This document shows positions 51,899-59,923 of a DNA stretch of 64,000 bases, one piece after another. This DNA comes from Pseudobacteriovorax sp. (GTDB taxonomy: Bacteria; Bdellovibrionota_B; Oligoflexia; Oligoflexales; Oligoflexaceae). How positions within the stretch are numbered: the first letter of the stretch is position 1; each line of letters starts with the position of its first letter. The position numbers were made by a program, and so were the translations under genes. The notes under the pieces were generated by a model, which saw only the letters and a list, made by a program, of their open reading frames with translations, made no database searches and had not been told where the DNA came from. Location: assembly GCA_013215145.1 (NCBI GenBank), contig JABSRP010000013.1, positions 1 through 64,000 of the forward strand. The letters run 5' to 3'.

Positions 51899-53659
51899 AT
51901 GCTGTCTCACCTTTTGATCAAAGGGCTCGCCATAATTGAGGAACTCGAGATCGAGTTTAACTCCAAACTAAATGTCATTACTGGAGAGACCGGTGCAGGT
52001 AAATCGATATTAATTAAGGCTTTAGACCTGGTGCTCGGAGGGAAAAGTAACAGTGATGTCGTCAGGCAGGGGTGGAAGTCTGCGAGTGTCTCCGCCGTGT
52101 TTCTTTTTGACAGAGGTCATCCTTTTGTTGGGATAGCTGGGGCTCATGGAATCGAGTTAGATGATGGGCAGTTTATCATTCGACGGAAAATTTCCGTAAA
52201 AGGCCGAAGCCAGGCTTGGATTAACGATAACCCTGTTACGATCTCCACTTTGAAGAGAATTGGTAGCTACTTGATCGATATCTTCGGACAGCATGATAAC
52301 CATCGGTTACTGAACCCCGCAAATCATATTGCTTATCTAGATCAGTTTGTCAGCGAGGACATCCTGGGGTCCTATGTGGACGCCTACAAAGATCTTACTC
52401 GTCTAGCTAGAGCAATCGTTAGTGATAGACGGGACTTTCATAGGAAACATCGAGATCTAGACTATATGACCTTTCGTTATGAAGAGATACTCACTTTTGG
52501 GCCAGATGAGCAGGAGTTTGTCGACCTGACAGAATCAGTGGGAAACTCAAAATCTGACCTTGAAGCTAAGCAATTGTTATTGGAAGCCAGAAACCGGATT
52601 GATGGCCAATCAGATGAAGGACTTTCTATTACTTCTTATCTAGGAGTTAAACGGATACTTGAAAAGGTAAAGCACGATGGGATGCTTGATCGAGCCATTG
52701 AGCTCTGTGATGAAGTCACAGCACTCAAGGATGAGTTAAGTTTTGAGGTTGAACGCTATTTATCCCAACTTGATGTTGATTCGGAGTCCATCGAAAGAAA
52801 GCAAGAAAGACTCTCTGCCTATCATGCGTTGTTTCATAAAATGCGAGCTAGGGATATACACGAATTTTTGATGATTTTCGAACAGCTTGGTCATGATATT
52901 AATTTTGTTAAAGAAGCTGAAATAAATTTTGAAAAAAGCCTAACTGAGTTTGAGAATCTACTTGAGGTACTTATTGCAAGAGACAGTGCTCTAAACAAAT
53001 CACGAGACAAGGCTTTTCAATTGGTGTCCAAGCGGATTTCAAGGGAGTTAAATCAACTTAACATGAAAGGTGCCGAGATATTTGTCGATAAGTCGCCTTA
53101 CAAAAAAGGGGAAAGTGACGATCCCTCGCTAGTTGAATCTTTGGATTCTAGGTTAGTTGCGCTAATGCAAGAATTTGAACGATTTGGACCTGATGGTTCC
53201 AACTCCATTCAGTTTTTGCTTAAGTCCAATCCAGGAGAAGAAGCCAAGCCGTTAAGTAAAATTGCCTCAGGAGGCGAGGTATCCAGGATCATGCTTGGAA
53301 TTAAAAAGGTGCTATCCGCTGACGCGAGAACCTGTGTTATGGTTTTTGATGAAATCGATACAGGAATCTCTGGCCATACTGCAAGTATTGTCGGGAAAAA
53401 ACTATTGGAAATATCGAAGGTATTTCAGGTTATTTGCGTAAGTCACCTTCCCCAGGTGGCTGTTTATGGAAATACGCACCTTAAAGTTGAAAAAACCGTT
53501 AAAAAAGGGCGTACAGAATCGAATATTACTAGGCTAAGTAAAAATGAAGCTTTAAACGAAATCGCTAGGCTCCTATCTGGAGGTCAAATTACCAAATCGA
53601 GTCTTCAAAACGCTAGGTCTTTGCGCAAAGAATCTTTGGAAAAGTCGGCATCAGTTTAG
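51899..53659 (+). CDS. recN: DNA repair protein RecN
   Basis: RecN is an SMC-like ATPase in double-strand-break repair. The 586 residues have an N-terminal Walker A GETGAGKSILIKAL (about 31-44), the IFGQHDNHRLLNP block, a long coiled coil with central hinge, and the C-terminal ABC signature IASGGEVSRIMLGIK and Walker B VMVFDEIDTGISG, followed by VSHLPQVA. The start follows AAGGAGGAG, a near-perfect site, four bases before the ATG. No SOS box is evident upstream. Its 3' end overlaps the opposite lipoprotein gene by nine bases. Confidence 0.95.
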   Translation: MLSHLLIKGLAIIEELEIEFNSKLNVITGETGAGKSILIKALDLVLGGKSNSDVVRQGWKSASVSAVFLFDRGHPFVGIAGAHGIELDDGQFIIRRKISVKGRSQAWINDNPVTISTLKRIGSYLIDIFGQHDNHRLLNPANHIAYLDQFVSEDILGSYVDAYKDLTRLARAIVSDRRDFHRKHRDLDYMTFRYEEILTFGPDEQEFVDLTESVGNSKSDLEAKQLLLEARNRIDGQSDEGLSITSYLGVKRILEKVKHDGMLDRAIELCDEVTALKDELSFEVERYLSQLDVDSESIERKQERLSAYHALFHKMRARDIHEFLMIFEQLGHDINFVKEAEINFEKSLTEFENLLEVLIARDSALNKSRDKAFQLVSKRISRELNQLNMKGAEIFVDKSPYKKGESDDPSLVESLDSRLVALMQEFERFGPDGSNSIQFLLKSNPGEEAKPLSKIASGGEVSRIMLGIKKVLSADARTCVMVFDEIDTGISGHTASIVGKKLLEISKVFQVICVSHLPQVAVYGNTHLKVEKTVKKGRTESNITRLSKNEALNEIARLLSGGQITKSSLQNARSLRKESLEKSASV

Positions 53660-55192
53660 CTGCAGTGGTATAACAGGTCGACTAATTTGCTTTCTCGAAA
53701 TCCTAGAATTCTGCTTCTTTCGATCGTCAGACTTCTTCTGATCCTTTTTATATTTTTCCCACTTTTTCGCTGATACAAAAACACGGAAAGAGACTTCTGG
53801 AGTGTGTTGCTGTCTGATGGTAATCAGTCGTTTTGAATTACGACGTTCATATTCGTTTCCATAGAAAGAATTGTACTGCGACAGATAAAATTTCCCCTCA
53901 ATTAGAGGAATTGTCGAAGGACTTTCGAGTGGTAAATCTAAGGTAAACCCATCGAAGGGAGCTCCAATGGCTTCAATTCTCACTAAATCAGTTATGACAT
54001 TTGCACGAAAAGCCGGTTTTGGATCGAGTTTAATAAATCCAACTTTTAAACTGTGATGTTCCTTGTTTGTAGGGAGCTTATATTTTAAGTCCCTCGATCC
54101 TTCGACAGATACATAGGCATCAGTTTCGAAATAGAGAATCGGGGCATCGGAGGTTCCTTGAGCAAATGGCGAAACCTTATCCTTCTCAAAAAGATAAACC
54201 TTACGGTTTCCTAAACACTCCCAAGTCCATGGAGGGCAGTCAAGTGCAACCTGTACCGAGCGAACAACTAGGTTGATACTTTCGTCTTGCTTTAATTCGA
54301 TCACTTTAGACTTGAGTGAGCCGTTTAATTTTAGGTTCAGGGTACCAGCTAGAACAGGGTAGCTGACGTTAAGATCTAACCAATGTTGTCCATTAAGTTC
54401 CACATATAAAGGTGAAACGAGAATATTGGAGGAAACCCTGAGGTCAACTGACGGGTTAGTAGAAATCTTGATAAATGAAGGTCGTATCTTCAAACTTTGG
54501 CCTGGACCTAGGGCGATTTCCTTCTCAGTACCATTTACTCCTATTCTGTACTGACCCGGCAAAAGGTAGAGCCAGTGACCAAACTCTTGGTTTTCGGTGA
54601 TGGAGATTAAGTCAGAGGTGGGTGATGCAAAAAACATAGTTTTTGTTGACATAGAATCGAAAGTTTCGAGTTTGACAGCTGAGAGTTTGAATTCCAGCGT
54701 CTTAGAAATTCCGGGATTTGGCATAGATTCAAAATCAATTTTTAATGGAACCATTCCGACTAAGATATCGTGATTCCCATGGAGAATATTGAGGCTAAAA
54801 CGGTTTCTTATTCTTTGAATGGATTTGGTTTGACTAAATCTCGAACACTGAACAGAGAATTTGTCTTTTTCGCTAACCTTGTTTGGTGTAACAAACGTAA
54901 CAGAATGACTGACTATATGCTTTGTTTGACCTTGATGAATATCAATCATTTGATGACTGCAGTCAGCGAGAATGAGGTATGTGCCCGCCTGAAGTTCGAG
55001 AGGGTTATTAAAGTAGCCTATTTCTTCAGAAATATATTGGAAGGGGTTCTCACCTGTTATGCGATAAACCTCAAAACTACCTTCTGTTGGAGCTTGGACT
55101 AATAATTTTCCCTTGGGAATTTCTGGGGAACAGCCAACGCAAGCGCACCATGCAACGAGTGCTAGGCTCAGAATGTGTAATAAACGAAAAAT
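53651..55192 (-). CDS. Large lipoprotein, possible ATT start or frameshift at its 5' end
   Basis: I do not know the family. The frame is open without a stop from 55192 to the TAG of the gene upstream, far above the first ATG (54949, no ribosome-binding site). The added sequence is a clear lipoprotein signal (FRLLHILSLALVAWCACVGCSPE, abridged). The in-frame candidate is ATT (55190-55192), with AGG eight bases upstream, giving 513 residues. A TTG (55195-55197) reading MKFF would join the signal in frame if the T5 run were T6. The mature part is beta-rich, with segments such as LPGQYRIGVNG and LSLPL-like LDLPLESP suggesting sandwich repeats. It ends with a basic KKKWEKYKKDQKKSDDRKK-type region. 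Confidence 0.6.
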   Translation of the reverse strand: MFRLLHILSLALVAWCACVGCSPEIPKGKLLVQAPTEGSFEVYRITGENPFQYISEEIGYFNNPLELQAGTYLILADCSHQMIDIHQGQTKHIVSHSVTFVTPNKVSEKDKFSVQCSRFSQTKSIQRIRNRFSLNILHGNHDILVGMVPLKIDFESMPNPGISKTLEFKLSAVKLETFDSMSTKTMFFASPTSDLISITENQEFGHWLYLLPGQYRIGVNGTEKEIALGPGQSLKIRPSFIKISTNPSVDLRVSSNILVSPLYVELNGQHWLDLNVSYPVLAGTLNLKLNGSLKSKVIELKQDESINLVVRSVQVALDCPPWTWECLGNRKVYLFEKDKVSPFAQGTSDAPILYFETDAYVSVEGSRDLKYKLPTNKEHHSLKVGFIKLDPKPAFRANVITDLVRIEAIGAPFDGFTLDLPLESPSTIPLIEGKFYLSQYNSFYGNEYERRNSKRLITIRQQHTPEVSFRVFVSAKKWEKYKKDQKKSDDRKKQNSRISRKQISRPVIPLQLN

Positions 55193-55201
55193 TTCAAGAA
55201 C

Positions 55202-55903
55202 CTACATAACAAACGTGGTTTGAATACCCAGGCTCCAGCCAGAAATTGAGCCAAGGTTCACGGCTAAACTGCTTCCAAACCACACCTTATCGTGAAACTT
55301 CCACTGAATGCCAGTGTCAATTTTTGCGGCGAATCCAGAGCCTTCGGGATCCTCAGAACCTTCCGGGATAGAGTTGATCGAATCTAGTCGCACGTCAGCG
55401 ATACCTATATCTAACCCGCCGGTCAAGCGTAGATTTTTCTTAAGAATATAAGAGAGGTAGCTTCCGAAAAGATGGATATCGGCGACTCCTCTATACTGGC
55501 CCTGGTTGACTTTTACCAGAACATCTATGGGTTGATAGCTGTACCTTCCCGTTAAATCCATCTTGTCTGTGATGGGTAAGATGCGATAATTTAGTGAAAA
55601 ACTGCCAGCAAAGCCGGACGTCCAATCTCCGACGTCCCCAGAGATTTGTGAGAACAGCATAGTAACGGAGAGTCCAAATTTATCGGTTAGGAAATTCGTT
55701 GATTCCTTCTCCAAAGGGGGGTTTTTTTTGACCTCAACAACTTTGTCAGCTGGTATATTTGAAGGAATCTCTTTTTTCGGTTCGGGGGTTTTCGTTTTGG
55801 TCTCAGCCGGTTTGCTAGTCGCAGGAGCTAAGTCTTTGAGGCCCTTAGCTTGGGCATATCCTCCGACGAAACATAGGCTAAGTGTTATGGCATAGTTTTT
55901 CAC
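55202..55903 (-). CDS. Exported beta-barrel-like envelope protein
   Basis: The 233-residue protein has a signal peptide cleaved near AQAKG (about residue 19), a Lys/Pro/Glu-rich linker (about 25-65), then an amphipathic region with repeated Gly-Tyr/Phe and polar strands (SGFAGSFSLNYRI, DVRLDSI, GIQWKFHDKVWFGSSLAV). It ends LGIQTTFVM, which is barrel-like but lacks a terminal Phe. The layout resembles OmpW/OmpA-like barrels. A long flexible N-terminal tail preceding a small barrel is unusual. It starts 35 bases after the PorV-like gene, on the same strand. Confidence 0.55.
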   Translation of the reverse strand: MKNYAITLSLCFVGGYAQAKGLKDLAPATSKPAETKTKTPEPKKEIPSNIPADKVVEVKKNPPLEKESTNFLTDKFGLSVTMLFSQISGDVGDWTSGFAGSFSLNYRILPITDKMDLTGRYSYQPIDVLVKVNQGQYRGVADIHLFGSYLSYILKKNLRLTGGLDIGIADVRLDSINSIPEGSEDPEGSGFAAKIDTGIQWKFHDKVWFGSSLAVNLGSISGWSLGIQTTFVM

Positions 55904-55938
55904 GAATCTTACTCCTTTGGCTGCGCCAACAAGGAAGG

Positions 55939-57060
55939 TTATAGAAGTACCTTAAGCTGTAGGGCGTACCTTTGGCTCTGTTGCGATCCCGCGACTTCGC
56001 CAAGTTCTTCAGAATAAGCAAGCACCCTAAGATTGACGATACCAGCGTCGAGTTGGATGCCAAAGCTAGGGTATCCTTGATAGAAGCCAAGCTGAGTTTT
56101 CAGAAATTGGCCCCAACCAAACTCCGATCCAATTCCCACCTTCTTGGAAAAAGAATAAGGTTGGTTGATGGCATGCATGTCCATAGAAACCCGAATATAT
56201 TTCCGATTCTTCTGGTACGGCTTCAGCGACAGCCCTAGGTTAACACTTGGCAGTTGGACGTCAGGTTTGCCAAACGCATCGTCTTCGATCTTGGCCTCCG
56301 TAAATCGGGTACCTCCGATATCGATGACAGCAAGTCCGATCGTTGGCTCCATGACTTTTGTTGGTGTGAAAAGGATCCCTATGTCCGCTCCGACCCCAGT
56401 ACCCGCAAGAACGAAGTCATCGAGGGTTTGTGTCGGCTCAGTGGTACCCCCTGCTTCGGCGTCGGCTCCCTCATCGTTGTCACTCAACGCCTCTAAGTCT
56501 TCGATGGAGAATTGCCGATCAACGGCGGCTACAGCTCTACCTTTTATCGTTAAGCCGACACTCAATTTCTCTTCGAAAAAACTATGAGCGTATGAGAATG
56601 GGACGATCAAATCCAGTCCCGATAAAACATCCACCGAAATATCTCGTCGAAAAATCATGGAAGCGTTTAGACGCGCGGAAGCTCCAAAACCAAAATTTCG
56701 AAAAATTAAATGAGGAGACAAGCCGGCTGTAATGCTTTGGTCTTCGCCAGTGTTAGACTCGATGAGGTCGATGGTGTCGGAAGTCGTTTTCAGATCTTGG
56801 GCGTCTTCCACCAGAGTTTTAAACTTTGACGAAAAAATAAGCATGGGGTTTAAAAACTCGCCGTCCCATGAATCGAGTCTAGCTAATCCAGCCGGGTTAT
56901 AGTAAAGGGCGTTAAAATCATCGGCAACTGCTGTATACGCGTTACCCATGCCTAATGGACGTAATCCAAAGTGGGTCCACGGTCGGTTGCTGTTTGCAAG
57001 TAAGGGACTGGCCAAGGCTGTCGAGCAAAGGCCGATTGCGATAACCCATAACGTCTTCAT
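55939..57060 (-). CDS. PorV/FadL-like outer-membrane barrel protein
   Basis: The 373-residue protein has a signal peptide (MKTLWVIAIGLCSTALASPLLANS) and the family hallmark GLRPLGMGNAYTAVADDFNALYYNPAGLARL just after it. Barrel strands follow and the protein ends in the hydrophobic QLKVLL. This 'plug' of Met-Gly-Asn-Ala-Tyr and Asp-Asp-Phe-Asn-Ala is shared by PorV, UPF0164 and FadL-type proteins. FadL carries long-chain fatty acids in, which would sit well with the lipid-related genes downstream, but this cannot be decided from sequence. The ATG at 57060 is the natural start; the frame runs 28 codons further up without a good signal. Confidence 0.7.
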   Translation of the reverse strand: MKTLWVIAIGLCSTALASPLLANSNRPWTHFGLRPLGMGNAYTAVADDFNALYYNPAGLARLDSWDGEFLNPMLIFSSKFKTLVEDAQDLKTTSDTIDLIESNTGEDQSITAGLSPHLIFRNFGFGASARLNASMIFRRDISVDVLSGLDLIVPFSYAHSFFEEKLSVGLTIKGRAVAAVDRQFSIEDLEALSDNDEGADAEAGGTTEPTQTLDDFVLAGTGVGADIGILFTPTKVMEPTIGLAVIDIGGTRFTEAKIEDDAFGKPDVQLPSVNLGLSLKPYQKNRKYIRVSMDMHAINQPYSFSKKVGIGSEFGWGQFLKTQLGFYQGYPSFGIQLDAGIVNLRVLAYSEELGEVAGSQQSQRYALQLKVLL

Positions 57061-57306
57061 GGTAACCCCAGTGCGGAGATATGTTCCACTAAATATCTGT
57101 TTTTTATGTAGAATAAATGTAACATATAGCCATAGCGATGCCAAGTTTTCCTACTTGTTGAGCTCGATTTCTCATTGAATCCATAGGAAAACAAATGTCT
57201 AATGATGAGTTACTCGCTATTTCCCAAAAATCTTAGAAAAAGATGGGGAATGAAGCATAGGAAACCTGTATAAGGCGCATGCATTTTTATTTAGGAGAAT
57301 CGTCCC

Positions 57307-57900
57307 ATGTCCAAGCCAGATGTAGCTGCAGAGCGCAAAGACCAAATAGTAAGAGCAACGGTAGAGTGCATCACGAAGCACGGTTATCATAATTTTTCCA
57401 TGCAAGATGTTGCAAGAACTGCTGGCGTTAGTAAGGGTATTATCCACTACTACTTCCTTAATAAAGACGACCTGATGATGTCTGTGTTAGATCGGGTTGC
57501 GGGTGATATCGAAAGTGTCTTGGCTCATGATATGAAAGAAATAACCGATCCTCTCAAAAAGCTGGATATTTTTATGTCCGTCTCTTTTGATGTAGTCAGA
57601 AGTACGAAAGAGTACTACCAAGTTAACATGGACTTTTGGACACAAATTAATCAGAAAAAAGAAGTGCGTCAGGTGATATCGAGGCACTATGCCAAATTCA
57701 GAGATACCTGCGCGGCCGTTGTCCAAGAGGGAATTGACAAGAACGTTTTTAAAGACGTCGATGCAAATATATTTGCATCGTTTATTTTGAGCGTCATCGA
57801 TGGTGTGAGTCTGCAATGGCTTTTTGATGAGACCGTATTTGACTACGATGTCATGGTGGGATCGGCAAAAGAACAAATTGTTTCTAGTCTATCGAAGTAG
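57307..57900 (+). CDS. TetR-family transcriptional regulator
   Basis: The 197-residue protein has an N-terminal HTH (KDQIVRATVECITKHGYHNFSMQDVARTAGVSKGIIHYYFLNKDDL, abridged; residues about 10-55) and an all-helical ligand domain. This is TetR-type; the effector is unknown. Regulators in this family often sense acyl-CoA and control fatty-acid genes, and the next three genes, reading in the same direction, include two beta-oxidation relatives, so it may be the local FadR-like regulator. TTAGGAGAATCGTCCC precedes the ATG. No clear palindromic operator is visible in the 246 bases upstream, which hold only a possible -10 at the left. Confidence 0.85.
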   Translation: MSKPDVAAERKDQIVRATVECITKHGYHNFSMQDVARTAGVSKGIIHYYFLNKDDLMMSVLDRVAGDIESVLAHDMKEITDPLKKLDIFMSVSFDVVRSTKEYYQVNMDFWTQINQKKEVRQVISRHYAKFRDTCAAVVQEGIDKNVFKDVDANIFASFILSVIDGVSLQWLFDETVFDYDVMVGSAKEQIVSSLSK

Positions 57901-57953
57901 ACCGACGCGGCGGAGTATTCTTTCTGTATTAAAGTTATTTGGCGGAGCTGACA

Positions 57954-59045
57954 GTGGACTATGAAATCAAACCTCCAGAGGAATTGATTGAAACTTTAAA
58001 TACAGTGCGTGCAGACGACTTGCCGGATTCACAGAACTGGAATCAATGTCTTGATATTTTGGAGCAGTACGAATGCTGGAGACCTTTGTTCAAGGTTGTT
58101 GAAAAGAGAATGTCCATACCTTCCCTAAGATCTAGCGAAGACTATATCCGATTAGCCAAAATCCAAATTAAAAATCTGGAGGACATTCACAAGGCAACCG
58201 ACTACTGCACTAGGCTATTTTCCGATTTGAAGGTGGTCTATCATGATTTTCGAATAAACATGTTACCAGAAATGATTGACGAAGAGGATTACTCCTCTGA
58301 GGGTGAAATTCTATTCAGTATCCTGAAGCGACTTCAGACAGAAGAAGAAAAAATAGAATGCCTAGAAAGAATGTGTCTGATTTTCGAAAAGAAAAAATAT
58401 GACGAAGAAAAACTAAATTACTCCTACGAAGAGCTATTGCGAACGAATCCCTATAATGCAAAGGCCTTGAGATATTTTAAGGCCGTCTATACTCAAAATC
58501 AGCAGTGGGAAAAAGTTATCGAAGTGCTGCGAAAGCTCCATAGTAGTGCAAAACACAAAAACGATGGATTTAGGATAGCCCAAGAGTGGGCCACCGTTCT
58601 ATTATTCCAATTAGACAACCCACAAAGTTGCATTAAAGTACTTGACGAGCATTGCAAAGATTCACCTCTCGATACAAGCTCTTTGTATTATGAAGCTCAT
58701 TATCGGAAAGGTGATTGGCATGGCTGTCTCAAAGTACTACAGATTTTCTTTGAAAAAGTAGATTCGGATACTAATAAAGCGATAGTTTTACTAAAAATAG
58801 GAGAGCTACAAGAGCTTACGGAAGACATTGAGCAAGCTATTGTTTCCTATCAGAAGAGCCACGAACTACACCCCGATTATTTGGAATCCTTGGAAAACCT
58901 CATAGAGATAAATCTACAGCAGAGAAACTGGAAAGAAGTCGTATACTGGTTGGAAAAAATGTCTTCTGTTGTGGAGTCTAATAAACTCAAGGAACGATTG
59001 GATGAAGCCGTCGTTCGGATCCAAGATGGTTTAAAGAGTATATAG
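57954..59045 (+). CDS. TPR-repeat protein
   Basis: From the GTG at 57954, with GGAG six bases upstream, this protein has 363 residues of paired helices. TPR-type units appear from about residue 115 to the end (LERMCLIFEKKKYDEEKLNYSYEELLRTNP, AIVSYQKSHELHPDYLESLENLIEINLQQRNW, abridged). A TTG five codons earlier has no site. TPR proteins are scaffolds, so this may gather the two enzyme-like proteins encoded next. Its stop overlaps the next start (TAGTG). It also resembles the second TPR protein at 62.7 kb in general type, not in sequence. Confidence 0.75.
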   Translation: MDYEIKPPEELIETLNTVRADDLPDSQNWNQCLDILEQYECWRPLFKVVEKRMSIPSLRSSEDYIRLAKIQIKNLEDIHKATDYCTRLFSDLKVVYHDFRINMLPEMIDEEDYSSEGEILFSILKRLQTEEEKIECLERMCLIFEKKKYDEEKLNYSYEELLRTNPYNAKALRYFKAVYTQNQQWEKVIEVLRKLHSSAKHKNDGFRIAQEWATVLLFQLDNPQSCIKVLDEHCKDSPLDTSSLYYEAHYRKGDWHGCLKVLQIFFEKVDSDTNKAIVLLKIGELQELTEDIEQAIVSYQKSHELHPDYLESLENLIEINLQQRNWKEVVYWLEKMSSVVESNKLKERLDEAVVRIQDGLKSI

Positions 59046-59923
59046 TGTTGGAAGTCATATCCAAGCAGCAATTTTATATCGATCCAGTGAGGTCATGCTT
59101 TCAGAAAGGATCGACTGAAGTATTGCCTAGTGGCCTTAACTTCGAGAAGTTGGTTTTTGGTATGTTGCTAGGCCAACTGCAGGGATATCCCCATAGACCT
59201 AGTATTATCATTGCTGATTCTGGTTCAGTGGTTCGCCATCAAACACTTTCCGTCTTAGACGGAGATTGCAAGATTTGCCACAGTATTTCTAGTTCCCTTG
59301 ATTTGGTTTTTCAATCACTGAAGTCCGAAAAAGATTTGATTTTTATTGTAGGTCGTCACGAAACTCCAGCGACGCCACAGTCTGATGATTATTGGTCGAA
59401 CATGTCCAAATTCATTTCCTTAGATTGGTCTCACCATCCACCGCCTCCGTTGACCTGTGATCCAGTTATCATTGAGGAGAAACCTGGAAAGTTTAGACTA
59501 GTTTCATTACACAGCGAAAGTCTAAAAATCTGGAAAAAGAAGGAAATTCCCGCCACTATCGGATTTGGAATCGCTGGATTCTGTTTAGGCAGACTGTCTC
59601 AACCGAATGTCGTGTGGAATCGGCTGAAGCTCAGTAGCGAATCTATCGATTTAGGTACGGTTGATAGGATATTATTCGAAGGCTTAGCGAAATCGAATAT
59701 CGATTTAGAATCCGATGACTTCGAAGTTTGGCTAGAATGCGAAGATCTAAGGATGCTGGCACTTTTATGTAAGCATAGTAGTGTTGGAAAGGTTTTTTGC
59801 CCCCAACTTGCCTATGGATACCATCCATCCAGTTCTATTCTAAGTGCATTGAAATTTTTTAAGCCTGTAGTTTTGATAATTGTAAATTTCCGGTATGAGG
59901 TCGATGTTGTCGTCGTTGGTTAA
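59045..59923 (+). CDS. Thiolase-like protein, shortened and partly eroded
   Basis: The 292-residue protein aligns patchily with FadA/FadI thiolases but is about 100 residues shorter. Near residue 78, CHSISSSLDLVFQSLKS lines up with the nucleophile block C-A-T-S-x-Q-A-V...ESL, so the catalytic Cys may be kept. Then ILFEGLAKSNIDLESDDFEVWLECED matches the LEKAGLxLxDIDLxELNEAF block, but NEAF is replaced. VFCPQLAYGYHPSSSILSALKF keeps the His-Pro of GHP. The second catalytic Cys of CxGGG is lost (IIVNFRYEV). Thiolysis is therefore doubtful. Its start GTG overlaps the TPR stop, and its end overlaps the next gene by 29 bases, as fadA and fadB-type genes often do. Confidence 0.6.
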   Translation: MLEVISKQQFYIDPVRSCFQKGSTEVLPSGLNFEKLVFGMLLGQLQGYPHRPSIIIADSGSVVRHQTLSVLDGDCKICHSISSSLDLVFQSLKSEKDLIFIVGRHETPATPQSDDYWSNMSKFISLDWSHHPPPPLTCDPVIIEEKPGKFRLVSLHSESLKIWKKKEIPATIGFGIAGFCLGRLSQPNVVWNRLKLSSESIDLGTVDRILFEGLAKSNIDLESDDFEVWLECEDLRMLALLCKHSSVGKVFCPQLAYGYHPSSSILSALKFFKPVVLIIVNFRYEVDVVVVG

